A stretch of 64,000 bases of DNA from Cellulomonas terrae (GTDB taxonomy: Bacteria; Actinomycetota; Actinomycetes; Actinomycetales; Cellulomonadaceae). Below, piece after piece: positions 20,433 to 28,685 of this stretch. The notes beneath the pieces were generated by a model. That model was not told the origin of the DNA and made no database searches. It was given only the letters and a program-made list of their open reading frames with translations. Location: NCBI RefSeq assembly GCF_007990265.1, contig NZ_BJWH01000011.1, forward strand, positions 1 to 64,000, in the 5' to 3' direction. The stretch's first letter is position 1. Each line of letters opens with the position of its first letter. The translations under genes and the position numbers were made by a program.

Positions 20433-21082
20433 GACAGCACCACCTTCTCGTCCACCAGCAGAGGCACCTGCGGGGTGGCCGCGACCACCTCGTCGACGGA
20501 GACCCCGGGCGCGCACTCCCGGAGGACGAGCCCGTCCGGGGTCACGTCCAGCACCGCGAGGTCCGTGATGATCCGGTCCACCACGCCGACCCCGGTCAGC
20601 GGCAGCGTGCACTCGGGCAGGATCTTCGCGGACCCGTCGCGCGCGACGTGCTCCATGAGCACGACGATCCGGCGCGCCCCGTGGACGAGGTCCATCGCGC
20701 CGCCCATGCCCTTGACCATCTTCCCGGGGATCATCCAGTTGGCGATGTCCCCGGACGACGACACCTGCATCGCCCCGAGGATCGCGACGTCGACCTTGCC
20801 GCCGCGGATCATCGCGAAGGAGGTCGCCGAGTCGAAGTACGACGCCCCGGGAGCGATCGTGATCGTCTCCTTGCCGGCGTTGATGAGGTCGGGGTCCACG
20901 GCGGAGTCCGACGGGTACGGGCCGACGCCGAGCACCCCGTTCTCCGACTGCAGGACCACCTCGACCCCGGGCGGGACGAACCCGGGCACCAGCGTCGGCA
21001 GCCCGATCCCGAGGTTCACGTAGGACCCGTCGGTCAGCTCCAGAGCGGCGCGCGCCGCCATCTGCTCGCGCGTGAGGCTCAT
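20429..21082 (-). CDS. scoB: 3-oxoacid CoA-transferase subunit B
   Basis: Beta subunit (217 residues) of succinyl-CoA:3-ketoacid CoA-transferase, which activates acetoacetate using succinyl-CoA. The catalytic glutamate that forms the CoA thioester is Glu47 in the SENG signature ([11 protein letters not shown]). GMGGAMDLV and the [16 protein letters not shown] motif near the C-terminus are characteristic of the family. The start overlaps scoA and the stop overlaps the thiolase, both as ATGA. In M. tuberculosis the equivalent pair is Rv2503c-Rv2504c, next to accD1/accA1. Confidence 0.92.
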   Translation of the reverse strand: MSLTREQMAARAALELTDGSYVNLGIGLPTLVPGFVPPGVEVVLQSENGVLGVGPYPSDSAVDPDLINAGKETITIAPGASYFDSATSFAMIRGGKVDVAILGAMQVSSSGDIANWMIPGKMVKGMGGAMDLVHGARRIVVLMEHVARDGSAKILPECTLPLTGVGVVDRIITDLAVLDVTPDGLVLRECAPGVSVDEVVAATPQVPLLVDEKVVLS

Positions 21083-21843
21083 GAGACCGTCCTCCGCTCG
21101 ATGCGCTTGTCGGCGGCCTCGGCGGGTGAAAGTGCGACCACGCGGTCCACGACGATCCCCGGCAGGTGGATGGCGTCGGGGTCCAGCGAGCCGACGGGGA
21201 CGAGCTCTTCGACCTCCGCGATGGTCACGGCGCCGGCCGCCGCGCACAGGGGGTTGAAGTTGCGCGCCGAGGCGTGGAACACGAGGTTCCCGTGCCGGTC
21301 GCCGCGGGCCGCGCGGACCAGGGCGTAGTCGGCCGTGATGGCCTCCTCCCGGACGAACTCGTGCGACTCGCCGCGCACGGTGAACGTCTCGACCGGTTTC
21401 GGGGGGGAGGAGACGAGGACCGACCCGTCGGCCGAGTACCGCCACGGCAGCCCGCCGGCGGCGACCAGGGTTCCGACCCCGGTCCGCGTGTAGAACGCGG
21501 CGATCCCGCTCCCACCTGCACGAAGACGTTCGGCGAGGGTTCCCTGCGGGGTGAGCTCCACCTCGAGCTCCCCGGCCAGGTACTGCCGCGCGAACTCCTT
21601 GTTCTCGCCCACGTACGACGCGACGATGCGCCGGATGCGACCGGCCTGCAGCAGCAGCCCGAGCCCCCAGTCGTCCACGCCGCAGTTGTTGCTGATCACC
21701 TCCAGGTCGGTGACGCCGGAGTCGAGCAGAGCGTGGATCAGCACGCTCGGGATACCGCACAAGCCGAACCCACCGACCGCGAGGGTCGCCCCGTCGGGGA
21801 TGTCGGCTACCGCCTCGACGGCGGACTGGACGACCTTGTCCAT
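21079..21843 (-). CDS. scoA: 3-oxoacid CoA-transferase subunit A
   Basis: Alpha subunit (254 residues) of succinyl-CoA:3-ketoacid CoA-transferase. It has the glycine-rich CoA-binding signature [12 protein letters not shown] near residue 20, [12 protein letters not shown], and the GDRHGNLVF motif typical of family I CoA-transferases. The start at 21843 is supported by AGGAGG 6 bases upstream. It is first in the scoA-scoB-thiolase-kinase operon and diverges from the 2-oxoacid dehydrogenase genes across a 144-base region, so the two units may share control. Confidence 0.92.
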   Translation of the reverse strand: MDKVVQSAVEAVADIPDGATLAVGGFGLCGIPSVLIHALLDSGVTDLEVISNNCGVDDWGLGLLLQAGRIRRIVASYVGENKEFARQYLAGELEVELTPQGTLAERLRAGGSGIAAFYTRTGVGTLVAAGGLPWRYSADGSVLVSSPPKPVETFTVRGESHEFVREEAITADYALVRAARGDRHGNLVFHASARNFNPLCAAAGAVTIAEVEELVPVGSLDPDAIHLPGIVVDRVVALSPAEAADKRIERRTVS

Positions 21844-21896
21844 TCTTGCCTCCTGTCGACGACGACATTGTGTGCAGCCGTGTCGGCACTCGCGCT

Positions 21897-21913
21897 AGTC
21901 CAAGATGTGGACT
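21897..21913. promoter_or_regulatory. Inverted repeat in the scoA/dehydrogenase divergent region
   Basis: AGTCCA and TGGACT flank AGATG, making a 17-base dyad in the middle of the 144-base divergent gap. The symmetry and position fit a repressor or Lrp-type site controlling both the CoA-transferase and the dehydrogenase operons. No regulator gene lies next to it. Confidence 0.4.
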
Positions 21914-21987
21914 TACCCTGGCGAGACATCAGGCAATGGGGCCTAGCTTCACAAGAGCGACGGTTCCGCCACCAGACGGAGCGAAAC

Positions 21988-23109
21988 ATGTTGCGTGCAG
22001 ATGTGTCCCCCAGCCGTGCCCTGCCTGCTCATCAGCAGGCCGAGGCGCTCCAGCTCGTCACCCCCGAGGGGGTCCGGACGCCCGACCCGGAGTACGACCC
22101 GGTGGTCGCGGACATCGACGACGAGCACCTCCTCCGGCTGTACGAGGACATGGTCGTCGTGCGCCGCTTCGACACCGAGGCCGTCGCGCTCCAGCGCCAG
22201 GGACAGCTCGGGCTGTGGCCGCCGCTGCTGGGTCAGGAGGCCGCGCAGATCGGCTCCGCCCGCGCGCTGCGCAGCGACGACTTCGTGTTCAGCAGCTACC
22301 GCGAGAACGGCGTCGCGTACTGCCGCGGCGCCCAGCCGACCGACCTGATGCGCGTGTGGCGAGGGACCGCACTGGCGGGCTGGGACCCGCGCGCCATCGG
22401 CATGGCGACGCCGCAGGTGATGATCGGCTCGCAGACCTTGCACGCCACCGGGTACGCGCTCGGCTGCGTCAAGGACGGTGTCGACTCCGTGGCCGTCGCG
22501 TACTTCGGCGACGGTGCCACCAGCAAGGGCGACGTGCACGAGGCGATGGTCTTCGCGGCGACGTTCCGCGCCCCGGTGATCTTCTTCTGCCAGAACAACC
22601 AGTGGGCGATCTCCGAGCCGGTCGGCCTGCAGACCCAGCGCCCGATCGCGGACCGCGCGGCCGGCTACGGGATCCCCAGCATCCGGGTCGACGGCAACGA
22701 CGTCCTCGCGGTGCTCGCCGCGACGCGGGTCGCCCTCGACCGGGCGCGAGGCGGCGACGGTCCGACGTTCATCGAGGCCGTCACGTACCGGATGGGCCCG
22801 CACACGACGTCCGACGACCCCACCCGCTACGTCGACCCGTCGGACAAGGTGGAGTGGGCGGCGAAGGACCCGATCGCCCGGATCGAACGGCTGCTGACCG
22901 CCAGGGGCGCACTGACCGACGAGCGCGCGGCAGCCATCAAGGCGAAGGCCGACACCTTCGCGACGCAGATGCGCGAGGGCTGCTACGGCCTGCCCACCCC
23001 GGAGCCGCTGAGCCTCTTCGAGGACGTGTTCGTCGAACCGACCCCCGAGCTGGAGCGGCAGCGCAGCCAGTACGCCGCGTACCTCGCGATGTTCGACGAG
23101 GAGGCGTGA
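21988..23109 (+). CDS. bkdA: Branched-chain 2-oxoacid dehydrogenase E1 component, alpha subunit
   Basis: Thiamine-diphosphate-dependent decarboxylase subunit, 373 residues. Key signatures are the phosphorylation-loop-like YRENGVAYCRG, the ThDP-binding GDGATSKGDVHEAMVFA (GDG...N-type motif) with FFCQNNQWAIS, and YRMGPHTTSDDPTRY. With E1 beta and E2 it would convert 2-oxoisocaproate, 2-oxoisovalerate and 3-methyl-2-oxovalerate to acyl-CoAs; pyruvate dehydrogenase is the alternative, but nearby leucine-degradation genes favour branched substrates. ATG 21988 has GGAG 6 bases upstream. It overlaps the E1 beta start by one base. No E3 lipoamide dehydrogenase lies in the window. Confidence 0.9.
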   Translation: MLRADVSPSRALPAHQQAEALQLVTPEGVRTPDPEYDPVVADIDDEHLLRLYEDMVVVRRFDTEAVALQRQGQLGLWPPLLGQEAAQIGSARALRSDDFVFSSYRENGVAYCRGAQPTDLMRVWRGTALAGWDPRAIGMATPQVMIGSQTLHATGYALGCVKDGVDSVAVAYFGDGATSKGDVHEAMVFAATFRAPVIFFCQNNQWAISEPVGLQTQRPIADRAAGYGIPSIRVDGNDVLAVLAATRVALDRARGGDGPTFIEAVTYRMGPHTTSDDPTRYVDPSDKVEWAAKDPIARIERLLTARGALTDERAAAIKAKADTFATQMREGCYGLPTPEPLSLFEDVFVEPTPELERQRSQYAAYLAMFDEEA

Positions 23110-24116
23110 TGGCCACGATGACCCTCGCGGCCGCCCTCAACAGCGGCTTGCGGCACGCGCTCGACGACGACCCCACGGTGGTCCTGCTCGGCGAGGACAT
23201 CGGCACGCTCGGGGGAGTGTTCCGGGTGACCGACGGGCTGCAGCGCGACTTCGGCACGGACCGCGTCATGGACACCCCGCTGGCCGAGGCCGGGATCATG
23301 GGCGTCGCCGTCGGCCTCGCCTACCGCGGGTACCGGCCGGTCGTGGAGATCCAGTTCGACGGGTTCGTGTACCCGGCCGTCGACCAGCTCGTCACCCAGG
23401 TGGCGCGGATCCACTACCGGACCGGCGGTGCGGTGCGCATGCCGATCACCGTCCGGATCCCGTACGGCGGCGGCATCGGGGCGGTCGAGCACCACTCCGA
23501 GTCGCCCGAGGCCTACTTCGCCCACACGCCCGGGCTGCGGGTGGTCACGTGCGCGAGCCCGCAGGACGCCCACACGATGATCCGGCAGGCGATCGCGTGC
23601 GACGACCCCGTGGTCTTCTTCGAGCCCAAGCGCCGGTACTGGGTCAAGGGCGAGGTCGACGAGTCGATGCACGACGCGCCGCTGCTCGACCGGGCCCGCG
23701 TCGTCGTCGAGGGCACCGACGTCACGCTCGCCACCTACGGACCGCTCGTCATCACGGCGCGCGACGCCGCGCTCGCCGCGCAGGACGAGGGTCTCTCGGT
23801 CGAGGTCGTCGACCTGCGGTCGCTCTCGCCGGTGGACCTCGACACGCTCGAGGTGTCCGTCCGCAAGACCGGCCGGCTCGTCGTCTCGCACGAGGCACAG
23901 GGCAGCGGCGGCCTCGGCGCGGAGATCGTCGCGAGCATCACCGACCGCTGCTTCGACGTCCTCAAGGCGGCGCCCGCCCGGGTGACCGGCTTCGACACCC
24001 CGTACCCGGCCGCGAAGGTCGAGGAGCACTTCCTGCCCAACCTCGACCGGATGCTCGACGCCGTCGACCGCGTGATGGGCAGACAGCACTCGCTGACCGG
24101 ATGGAGGGCGTCATGA
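23109..24116 (+). CDS. bkdB: Branched-chain 2-oxoacid dehydrogenase E1 component, beta subunit
   Basis: Partner of E1 alpha, 335 residues, forming the alpha2beta2 decarboxylase. It shows the transketolase pyrimidine domain with GEDIG and DTPLAEAGIMGVAVGLA (the glutamate that activates ThDP), the conserved IPYGGGIGAVEHHSESPEAY segment and a C-terminal transketolase domain (LRSLSPVDLDTL). The start is coupled to E1 alpha by TGATG and the stop overlaps the E2 start by four bases. The order alpha-beta-E2 is the same as M. tuberculosis Rv2497c-Rv2495c. Confidence 0.92.
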   Translation: MATMTLAAALNSGLRHALDDDPTVVLLGEDIGTLGGVFRVTDGLQRDFGTDRVMDTPLAEAGIMGVAVGLAYRGYRPVVEIQFDGFVYPAVDQLVTQVARIHYRTGGAVRMPITVRIPYGGGIGAVEHHSESPEAYFAHTPGLRVVTCASPQDAHTMIRQAIACDDPVVFFEPKRRYWVKGEVDESMHDAPLLDRARVVVEGTDVTLATYGPLVITARDAALAAQDEGLSVEVVDLRSLSPVDLDTLEVSVRKTGRLVVSHEAQGSGGLGAEIVASITDRCFDVLKAAPARVTGFDTPYPAAKVEEHFLPNLDRMLDAVDRVMGRQHSLTGWRAS

Positions 24117-25522
24117 CGACGATCAAGACCGTGACGCTGCCGGACCTCGGCGAAGGGCTGACCGAGTCCGACCTCGTGGAGTGGGTCGTGGCCGTCGGGG
24201 ACACCGTCGAGCTCAACCAGGTCGTCGCCGAGGTGGAGACCGCGAAGGCCTTGGTCCAGCTGCCGTCGCCGTACGCCGGGACCGTCGCCGAGCTGCTCGT
24301 CGAGCCCGGCGTGACGGTACCGGTCGGGACGGCGCTCCTGACGATCGCGGTGGAGGAACCGGCGACGGCCGAGGTCGCTGCCGAGCCGCAGCCGGCCCCG
24401 ACGACGGACGACTCCTCGAAGGAACCGGCCGTAGCGACGGAACCGGCTGCGCCTGAGCGCACCTCGGTGCTCGTCGGGTACGGCCCCCTGGTCGAGGGGA
24501 CGTCGCGACCCCGGCGCCGGTCGAGGTCGGCGGACTGGGCCGCGGCGCACGCCGTCGCCGACGACGTCGGGCTCGCGCTCGCGGGCGGCCGGATCGGGCC
24601 GAAGGTGCTGCCGCCGGTCCGCAAGCTCGCGCACGACCTCGGGGTCGACCTGAACAAGATGGTCGGCTCCGGCAAGGACGGCATGATCACCCGCGAGGAC
24701 GTCCTGCGCGCGGTCTCGGGCGTCGAGGTTTCCCCGGCCGCGCGCCGGCCCGACGCGCTGTCGGCGGCGCACCGACCCGGGCTGGCACGACCCGCGCCGG
24801 CGCCGACCCGCTCGGAGTCGGCGCGCGAGACCCGTACCCCGGTCGCCGGCGTCCGCAAGCAGACGGCTGCCGCGATGGTGGCGAGCGCGTTCACCGCACC
24901 GCACGCGTCGACGTCGCTGACGGTCGACGTCACACCGACCCTCGAGCTGCTGGAGGCGTTCCGGGCGGACCGCGCCCTGCAGGGTCACCGCATCTCGATC
25001 CTCACGCTCGTCGCCAAGGCGGTGACCATCGCCGTCGGCCGCAACCCGTCGGTCAACGCCCACTGGGACGAGGCCGCGGGAGAGATCGTCCAGTACGGGT
25101 TCGTGAACCTCGGCATCGCCGCGGCGACCCCACGAGGGCTGCTCGTCCCGTGCATCAAGGACGCCGACCACCTGCGGCTGCCCGCCCTCGCCGACGCGAT
25201 CGCGCACCTCACGGAGGAGGCCCGGGCGGGCACGACGACGCCCGCGGACCTGGCCGGCGGGACGATCACGATCACCAACATCGGGGTCTTCGGCGTCGAC
25301 ACGGGTACACCGATCCTCGTGCCCGGGCAGGCGGCGATCCTCGCGACGGGCGCGATCCGGCGTCAACCGTGGGAGTTCCAGGACCAGGTCGCGCTGCGCA
25401 GCGTGATGACGCTGAGCCTGTCGTTCGACCACCGCCTGGTCGACGGCGCCGAGGCGGCACGCTTCCTCGCCGACGTCGGCACGATCCTCGCGCGACCGGG
25501 CGCGGTCCTCGGGATGGTCTGA
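24113..25522 (+). CDS. bkdC: Branched-chain 2-oxoacid dehydrogenase E2 acyltransferase
   Basis: Dihydrolipoamide acyltransferase core, 469 residues. One lipoyl domain occupies residues 1-80, with the lipoylated lysine in VETAKALV near residue 45. After a Pro/Ala/Glu linker comes a peripheral-subunit-binding domain (PPVRKLAHDLGVDL, about 165-200). The catalytic domain starts near 245 and ends with the acyltransferase signature SFDHRLVDGAEAARFL carrying the active-site His and Asp. It transfers the acyl group to CoA. ATG 24113 overlaps the E1 beta stop. A strong stem-loop follows eight bases after the stop. Confidence 0.93.
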   Translation: MTTIKTVTLPDLGEGLTESDLVEWVVAVGDTVELNQVVAEVETAKALVQLPSPYAGTVAELLVEPGVTVPVGTALLTIAVEEPATAEVAAEPQPAPTTDDSSKEPAVATEPAAPERTSVLVGYGPLVEGTSRPRRRSRSADWAAAHAVADDVGLALAGGRIGPKVLPPVRKLAHDLGVDLNKMVGSGKDGMITREDVLRAVSGVEVSPAARRPDALSAAHRPGLARPAPAPTRSESARETRTPVAGVRKQTAAAMVASAFTAPHASTSLTVDVTPTLELLEAFRADRALQGHRISILTLVAKAVTIAVGRNPSVNAHWDEAAGEIVQYGFVNLGIAAATPRGLLVPCIKDADHLRLPALADAIAHLTEEARAGTTTPADLAGGTITITNIGVFGVDTGTPILVPGQAAILATGAIRRQPWEFQDQVALRSVMTLSLSFDHRLVDGAEAARFLADVGTILARPGAVLGMV

Positions 25523-25529
25523 TCGGACG

Positions 25530-25560
25530 CGCCTCCGCCCGGACCCTTCGGGCGGAGGCG
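25530..25560. terminator. Bidirectional stem-loop after the dehydrogenase operon
   Basis: CGCCTCCGCCCG (25530-25541) pairs perfectly with CGGGCGGAGGCG (25549-25560) around a 7-base loop. It sits between the convergent E2 and oxidoreductase genes and most likely terminates both. No U-tract is present, as is usual in such GC-rich genomes. Confidence 0.7.
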
Positions 25561-25574
25561 ACTCCGGGACGGCG

Positions 25575-26750
25575 TCAACGCGCCGCGGCGACCACCGGCA
25601 CGGTCGTCGTCGCGACGCGACGGCGGCGGGTCGGGTACGGGACCGGGTGGGTGACCGCCCACGCGGCTCCGGTGCAGATGAGCTCCTTGTAGCGGGCCAT
25701 CAGCCGACCGCCGGGGGCGAAGGACCGTGCGCGGTCGTCGGGGGTCACGAACTGGATGAGCCCGTCCCGCCGGCCGAGGCTGATGCACTGGTGCACGTAG
25801 GTCAGGGGAGTGTGCGGGAGCTTCCCCCCGGTCAGGCGCGCGACGATCGAGTCCGCGGCCTGCCAGGCCATCGGGACGCCGGACGCGCAGGACATCCGCA
25901 GCGGTGTCCCCACGGTGGTGTGACCGAGTGCGGCGTCCCCGACGGCGTACACGTCGGGGTGGGAGACCGAGCGCATGGTCTCGTCCACGACGATCTGGCC
26001 GCGGTCGGTGACGGCCAGCCCGGACGAGGCGGCGATCGGGTGCGCCGCGAACCCGGCGGCCCAGACGGTGACGTCCGCTGGGATCGTCGCGCCGTCGTCG
26101 GCGGTCACGGACGTGGCGTCGACGCGCGAGACCCCGGTCCGCTCGTGGACGGTGACGCCGAGGCGGTCGAACGTCCCGCGCAGGTGGCGCTGCCCCGACG
26201 GCGAGAGCCAGTCGCCGAACGACCCGCGGACGGCGATCGCCACGTCGAGGTGCTCGAACGACTCGGCGATCTCGCTGGCGGCCTCGATGCCGGTCAGACC
26301 GCCGCCGACGACCACGACGCGGCTACCCGGTGCGAGCGCGTGCAGCCGCTGACGCAGGCGGAGGGCGCCCGGCCGGCTGGCGACCTCGTGCGCGTGCTCG
26401 AACACGCCGCGCACGCCGTGGTCGTCGCGGGCGCTGCCCAGGGCGTAGACGAGGGTGTCGTAGCCGAGGTCGGACCCGTCGTCGAGGGCGATGCTCCTCG
26501 TGTCGACGTCGACCGAGGTCACGCGCGCGACGCGCAGGGTCACGCCCGTCCCGGCGAGCAGCTCGCGGAGCGGGCGGTCGCGCAGGTGCTGGCCGGTCGC
26601 GAGCTGGTGCATCCGGACCCGCTCGACGAAGTCCGGCTCCGCGTTGACCAGCGTGATCTCGACGTCGTCGTCGTGCAGGCGCCGGGCCAGGCGCCCGGCA
26701 GCGATGGTCCCGGCGTAGCCGGCTCCGAGGATGACGATGCGGTGCTTCAT
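25575..26750 (-). CDS. FAD-dependent NAD(P)H dehydrogenase-like oxidoreductase (ECF41 partner)
   Basis: A 391-residue flavoprotein of the type II NADH dehydrogenase / ferredoxin-reductase superfamily. It has an N-terminal FAD dinucleotide fold (ILGAGYAGTIAAG), a second Rossmann motif for NAD(P)H (VVVVGGGLTGIEAASE near 145) and the FAD-closing DVYAVGDAAL near 270. No membrane anchor is evident. It lies 82 bases downstream of, and on the same strand as, an ECF41 sigma-factor gene. Oxidoreductases are one of the three gene types (carboxymuconolactone decarboxylase, oxidoreductase, epimerase) that ECF41 factors are known to control, so it is the likely target. Electron acceptor and stress signal are unknown. 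Confidence 0.85.
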   Translation of the reverse strand: MKHRIVILGAGYAGTIAAGRLARRLHDDDVEITLVNAEPDFVERVRMHQLATGQHLRDRPLRELLAGTGVTLRVARVTSVDVDTRSIALDDGSDLGYDTLVYALGSARDDHGVRGVFEHAHEVASRPGALRLRQRLHALAPGSRVVVVGGGLTGIEAASEIAESFEHLDVAIAVRGSFGDWLSPSGQRHLRGTFDRLGVTVHERTGVSRVDATSVTADDGATIPADVTVWAAGFAAHPIAASSGLAVTDRGQIVVDETMRSVSHPDVYAVGDAALGHTTVGTPLRMSCASGVPMAWQAADSIVARLTGGKLPHTPLTYVHQCISLGRRDGLIQFVTPDDRARSFAPGGRLMARYKELICTGAAWAVTHPVPYPTRRRRVATTTVPVVAAAR

Positions 26751-26832
26751 GGGAGCTCCCTGTCGTGGATCGGTGGTGCCTCCTGAACTGGACGGCGACC
26801 CGATCCCTGACAGCGGTCGGATGTGACGTGCC

Positions 26833-27798
26833 TCACCAGCCGGTCGGCAGCGGCTCCCCGTGGTCCGTCGCGGCCCACACCCGCGTCGCGCGCTCGAGCT
26901 TGTCGGGGTTGGCCTGGCTCAGCACCGCAGCGACCCCGTCCGCCGTCGTCTCGAGCGTCATGACACCGACCAGCCGGTCGCCGACCGCGACCACCAGCGC
27001 GGGGCTGCCGTTCGCGGTCCACGCGAAGGCCTCGGGCGACCCTCCGATGAGCCTCCGCTTGGCGTCGCTGGGCCGCAGCAGCCCGCGCAGGAAGTGGGCG
27101 ACGGCCTGGGCGCCGACGATGACGTCCGCACGCGCGGGGACCTTGCCGCCGCCGTCGCCCGCGCCCATCGCGTCGGCGGTCAGCAGCCGCACGAGCGGCT
27201 CGGTCCGCCCGCTCGTCGCGGCCGCCAGGAACTCCTCGACCACCTTCCGCGCGGCGTCACGGTCGACCTCGGTCCGCGCGCCACGGCTGCCCAGGTGCTC
27301 CTTGGCGCGGTGGAGGACCTGCTGGCTGCCGGACTCGGTGATGTCGAGCATCTCGGCGATCTCCGCGTGGGGGTACGCGAACGCCTCGCGCAGCACGTAG
27401 ACCGCGCGCTCGGTCGGGGTGAGCCGCTCCATGAGCACCAGGACGGCGGTCGACACCGACTCGCGCTGCTCGACCGTCTCAACCGGACCGAGCATCGGGT
27501 CCCCGTCGAGGAGCGGCTCGGGCAGCCACTGGCCGACGTAGACCTCGCGACGTGCCCGTGCCGACTGCAGGTGGGTCAGGCAGAGGTTGGTGAGCACGCG
27601 GGTCAGCCACGCAGCCGGCACGCGGACCTGCCCGCGGTCGGCGGCCTGCCAGCGCAGGAACGTCTCCTGGGCGACGTCCTCGGCCTCCGCCGCGGACCCG
27701 AGGAGCCGGTACGCGATGGCTTCGAGCCGCGGCCGGAGGCCCTCGAACACCGCGACGTCGCCCGGCTGGATCTCGTCGTCCACACCCCGCACGCTCAC
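26833..27798 (-). CDS. ECF41-type (SigJ family) RNA polymerase sigma factor
   Basis: A 321-residue extracytoplasmic-function sigma factor. Sigma2 spans about residues 20-85 (YRLLGSAAEAEDVAQETFLRW), sigma4 about 115-170, and a SnoaL-like C-terminal domain runs from about 185 to the end. Two ECF41 hallmarks are exact: WLPEPL (91-96) in the linker and DGGGK (215-219) in the C-terminal extension. In this group the extension acts as a built-in regulator in place of an anti-sigma factor, and no anti-sigma gene is present here. The downstream flavoprotein is the expected target. The upstream gap carries an array of inverted repeats. Confidence 0.92.
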   Translation of the reverse strand: MSVRGVDDEIQPGDVAVFEGLRPRLEAIAYRLLGSAAEAEDVAQETFLRWQAADRGQVRVPAAWLTRVLTNLCLTHLQSARARREVYVGQWLPEPLLDGDPMLGPVETVEQRESVSTAVLVLMERLTPTERAVYVLREAFAYPHAEIAEMLDITESGSQQVLHRAKEHLGSRGARTEVDRDAARKVVEEFLAAATSGRTEPLVRLLTADAMGAGDGGGKVPARADVIVGAQAVAHFLRGLLRPSDAKRRLIGGSPEAFAWTANGSPALVVAVGDRLVGVMTLETTADGVAAVLSQANPDKLERATRVWAATDHGEPLPTGW

Positions 27799-27836
27799 GC
27801 GCCGACCTTACGACGGCATCGGGGTCCCGTCGTCGG

Positions 27837-27962
27837 GACCAAGCCCTGAGTGCCGCAGCGAGCTCTCAGGACGACACTCGTGGCTTGGTCGCGTCCGCGG
27901 GCTGGTGAGACCAAGCCCTGGGTCGCGCGACCGGACCGGTGAACGGCACTCAGGGCTTGGTC
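27837..27962. repeat. Four alternating-orientation short repeats (array A)
   Basis: Four 19-base units occur in 126 bases: 27837-27855 (forward, GACCAAGCCCTGAGTGCCG), 27872-27890 (reverse), 27909-27927 (forward) and 27944-27962 (reverse). Units 1 and 4 are perfect reverse complements; unit 2 differs from unit 4 at three positions and unit 3 is more diverged. The last unit overlaps the final codons and stop of the TetR gene. The structure could fold into large hairpins and separate the TetR and sigma-factor transcripts. A very similar array lies at 57791-57909. Confidence 0.8.
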
Positions 27963-28570
27963 GTGCTGCTGCCCAGAGCGGCCAGGGCCATCTCCTGCAG
28001 CAGGGACCGGGTTCGGGCCGACGACACCGAGCGGGCGCTGTGCGGGGTCGAGTTGAGGAGGCCGAACGTCGCCTGCGCCCGGAGGCGGAGCTCGGCGCGG
28101 TCGGTGGTCGGGCTCAGGCCGGCGAGCACGTCGACCCACAGGTCGACGTAGCGTCGCTGCAGGCCGCGGACCGACTCGCGGTCCTGCGGGGAGAGCGCGG
28201 CGAGGTCGCGGTCCTGCACGCGGATGACGTCGGGGTCGCGCAGGGCGAAGTCGGCGTGGAACCGCACGAGCGCCCGCAGGGCGTCGGCGTCGTCGTCGGC
28301 CTGCTCCACGACCGCCCGCCCCCCGGCGAGCAGCCCGTCGCTGACACCGACCAGCAGCGCGGCGAGCACCGCCTGCTTGCTGGGGAAGTGGCGGTAGACC
28401 GCGGGTCCGCTGACGCCGACCGACGAGCCCAGGTCCTCGATCGAGACGCCGTCGAACCCGCGGCTGGCGAACAACTGCGCCGCCGACGACAGCAGCGCGT
28501 CGCGGCGCTCGGCCTTGGCGCGGACGCGCGCCGTCAGCGTGGCCGGTGGGGTGTCCAGCTGGTCGGACAT
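27950..28570 (-). CDS. TetR-family repressor of the leucine-degradation operon
   Basis: A 206-residue TetR/AcrR regulator. The N-terminal helix-turn-helix occupies about residues 20-65 (FDGVSIEDLGSSVGVSGPAVYRHF) and an all-helical ligand domain follows. ATG 28570 has AGGAG 5 bases upstream; an in-frame ATG 30 bases earlier is less well placed. It diverges from the acyl-CoA carboxylase operon across a 28-base perfect palindrome, the obvious operator. An acyl-CoA of the leucine pathway is a plausible ligand, by analogy with TetR regulators of similar operons. The last codons lie within a repeat unit. Confidence 0.88.
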   Translation of the reverse strand: MSDQLDTPPATLTARVRAKAERRDALLSSAAQLFASRGFDGVSIEDLGSSVGVSGPAVYRHFPSKQAVLAALLVGVSDGLLAGGRAVVEQADDDADALRALVRFHADFALRDPDVIRVQDRDLAALSPQDRESVRGLQRRYVDLWVDVLAGLSPTTDRAELRLRAQATFGLLNSTPHSARSVSSARTRSLLQEMALAALGSSTTKP

Positions 28571-28623
28571 CGGCTCCTGCTCTCGGGGACGACGTGACAA
28601 CGACGTGATCGCAGACTAACCTC

Positions 28624-28651
28624 ATTCCAGTTAGTGATCACTAACTGGAAT
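28624..28651. promoter_or_regulatory. 28-bp perfect palindrome, TetR operator
   Basis: The half-site ATTCCAGTTAGTGA is followed directly by its exact reverse complement, centred between 28637 and 28638, with GATC at the middle. It lies 34 bases before the carboxylase start and 53 bases beyond the TetR start, so one dimer pair could block both promoters. Confidence 0.85.
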
Positions 28652-28685
28652 AGAATCTCCCACCACCCCCGCGGAGACAGCGTCG

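Noticed and set aside
26751-26832. An ECF41-type promoter for the oxidoreductase
   Set aside because: A CGTCACA close to the expected -35 box occurs on the minus strand at 26822-26828, but no CGTC lies at a fitting distance, so I did not annotate it.
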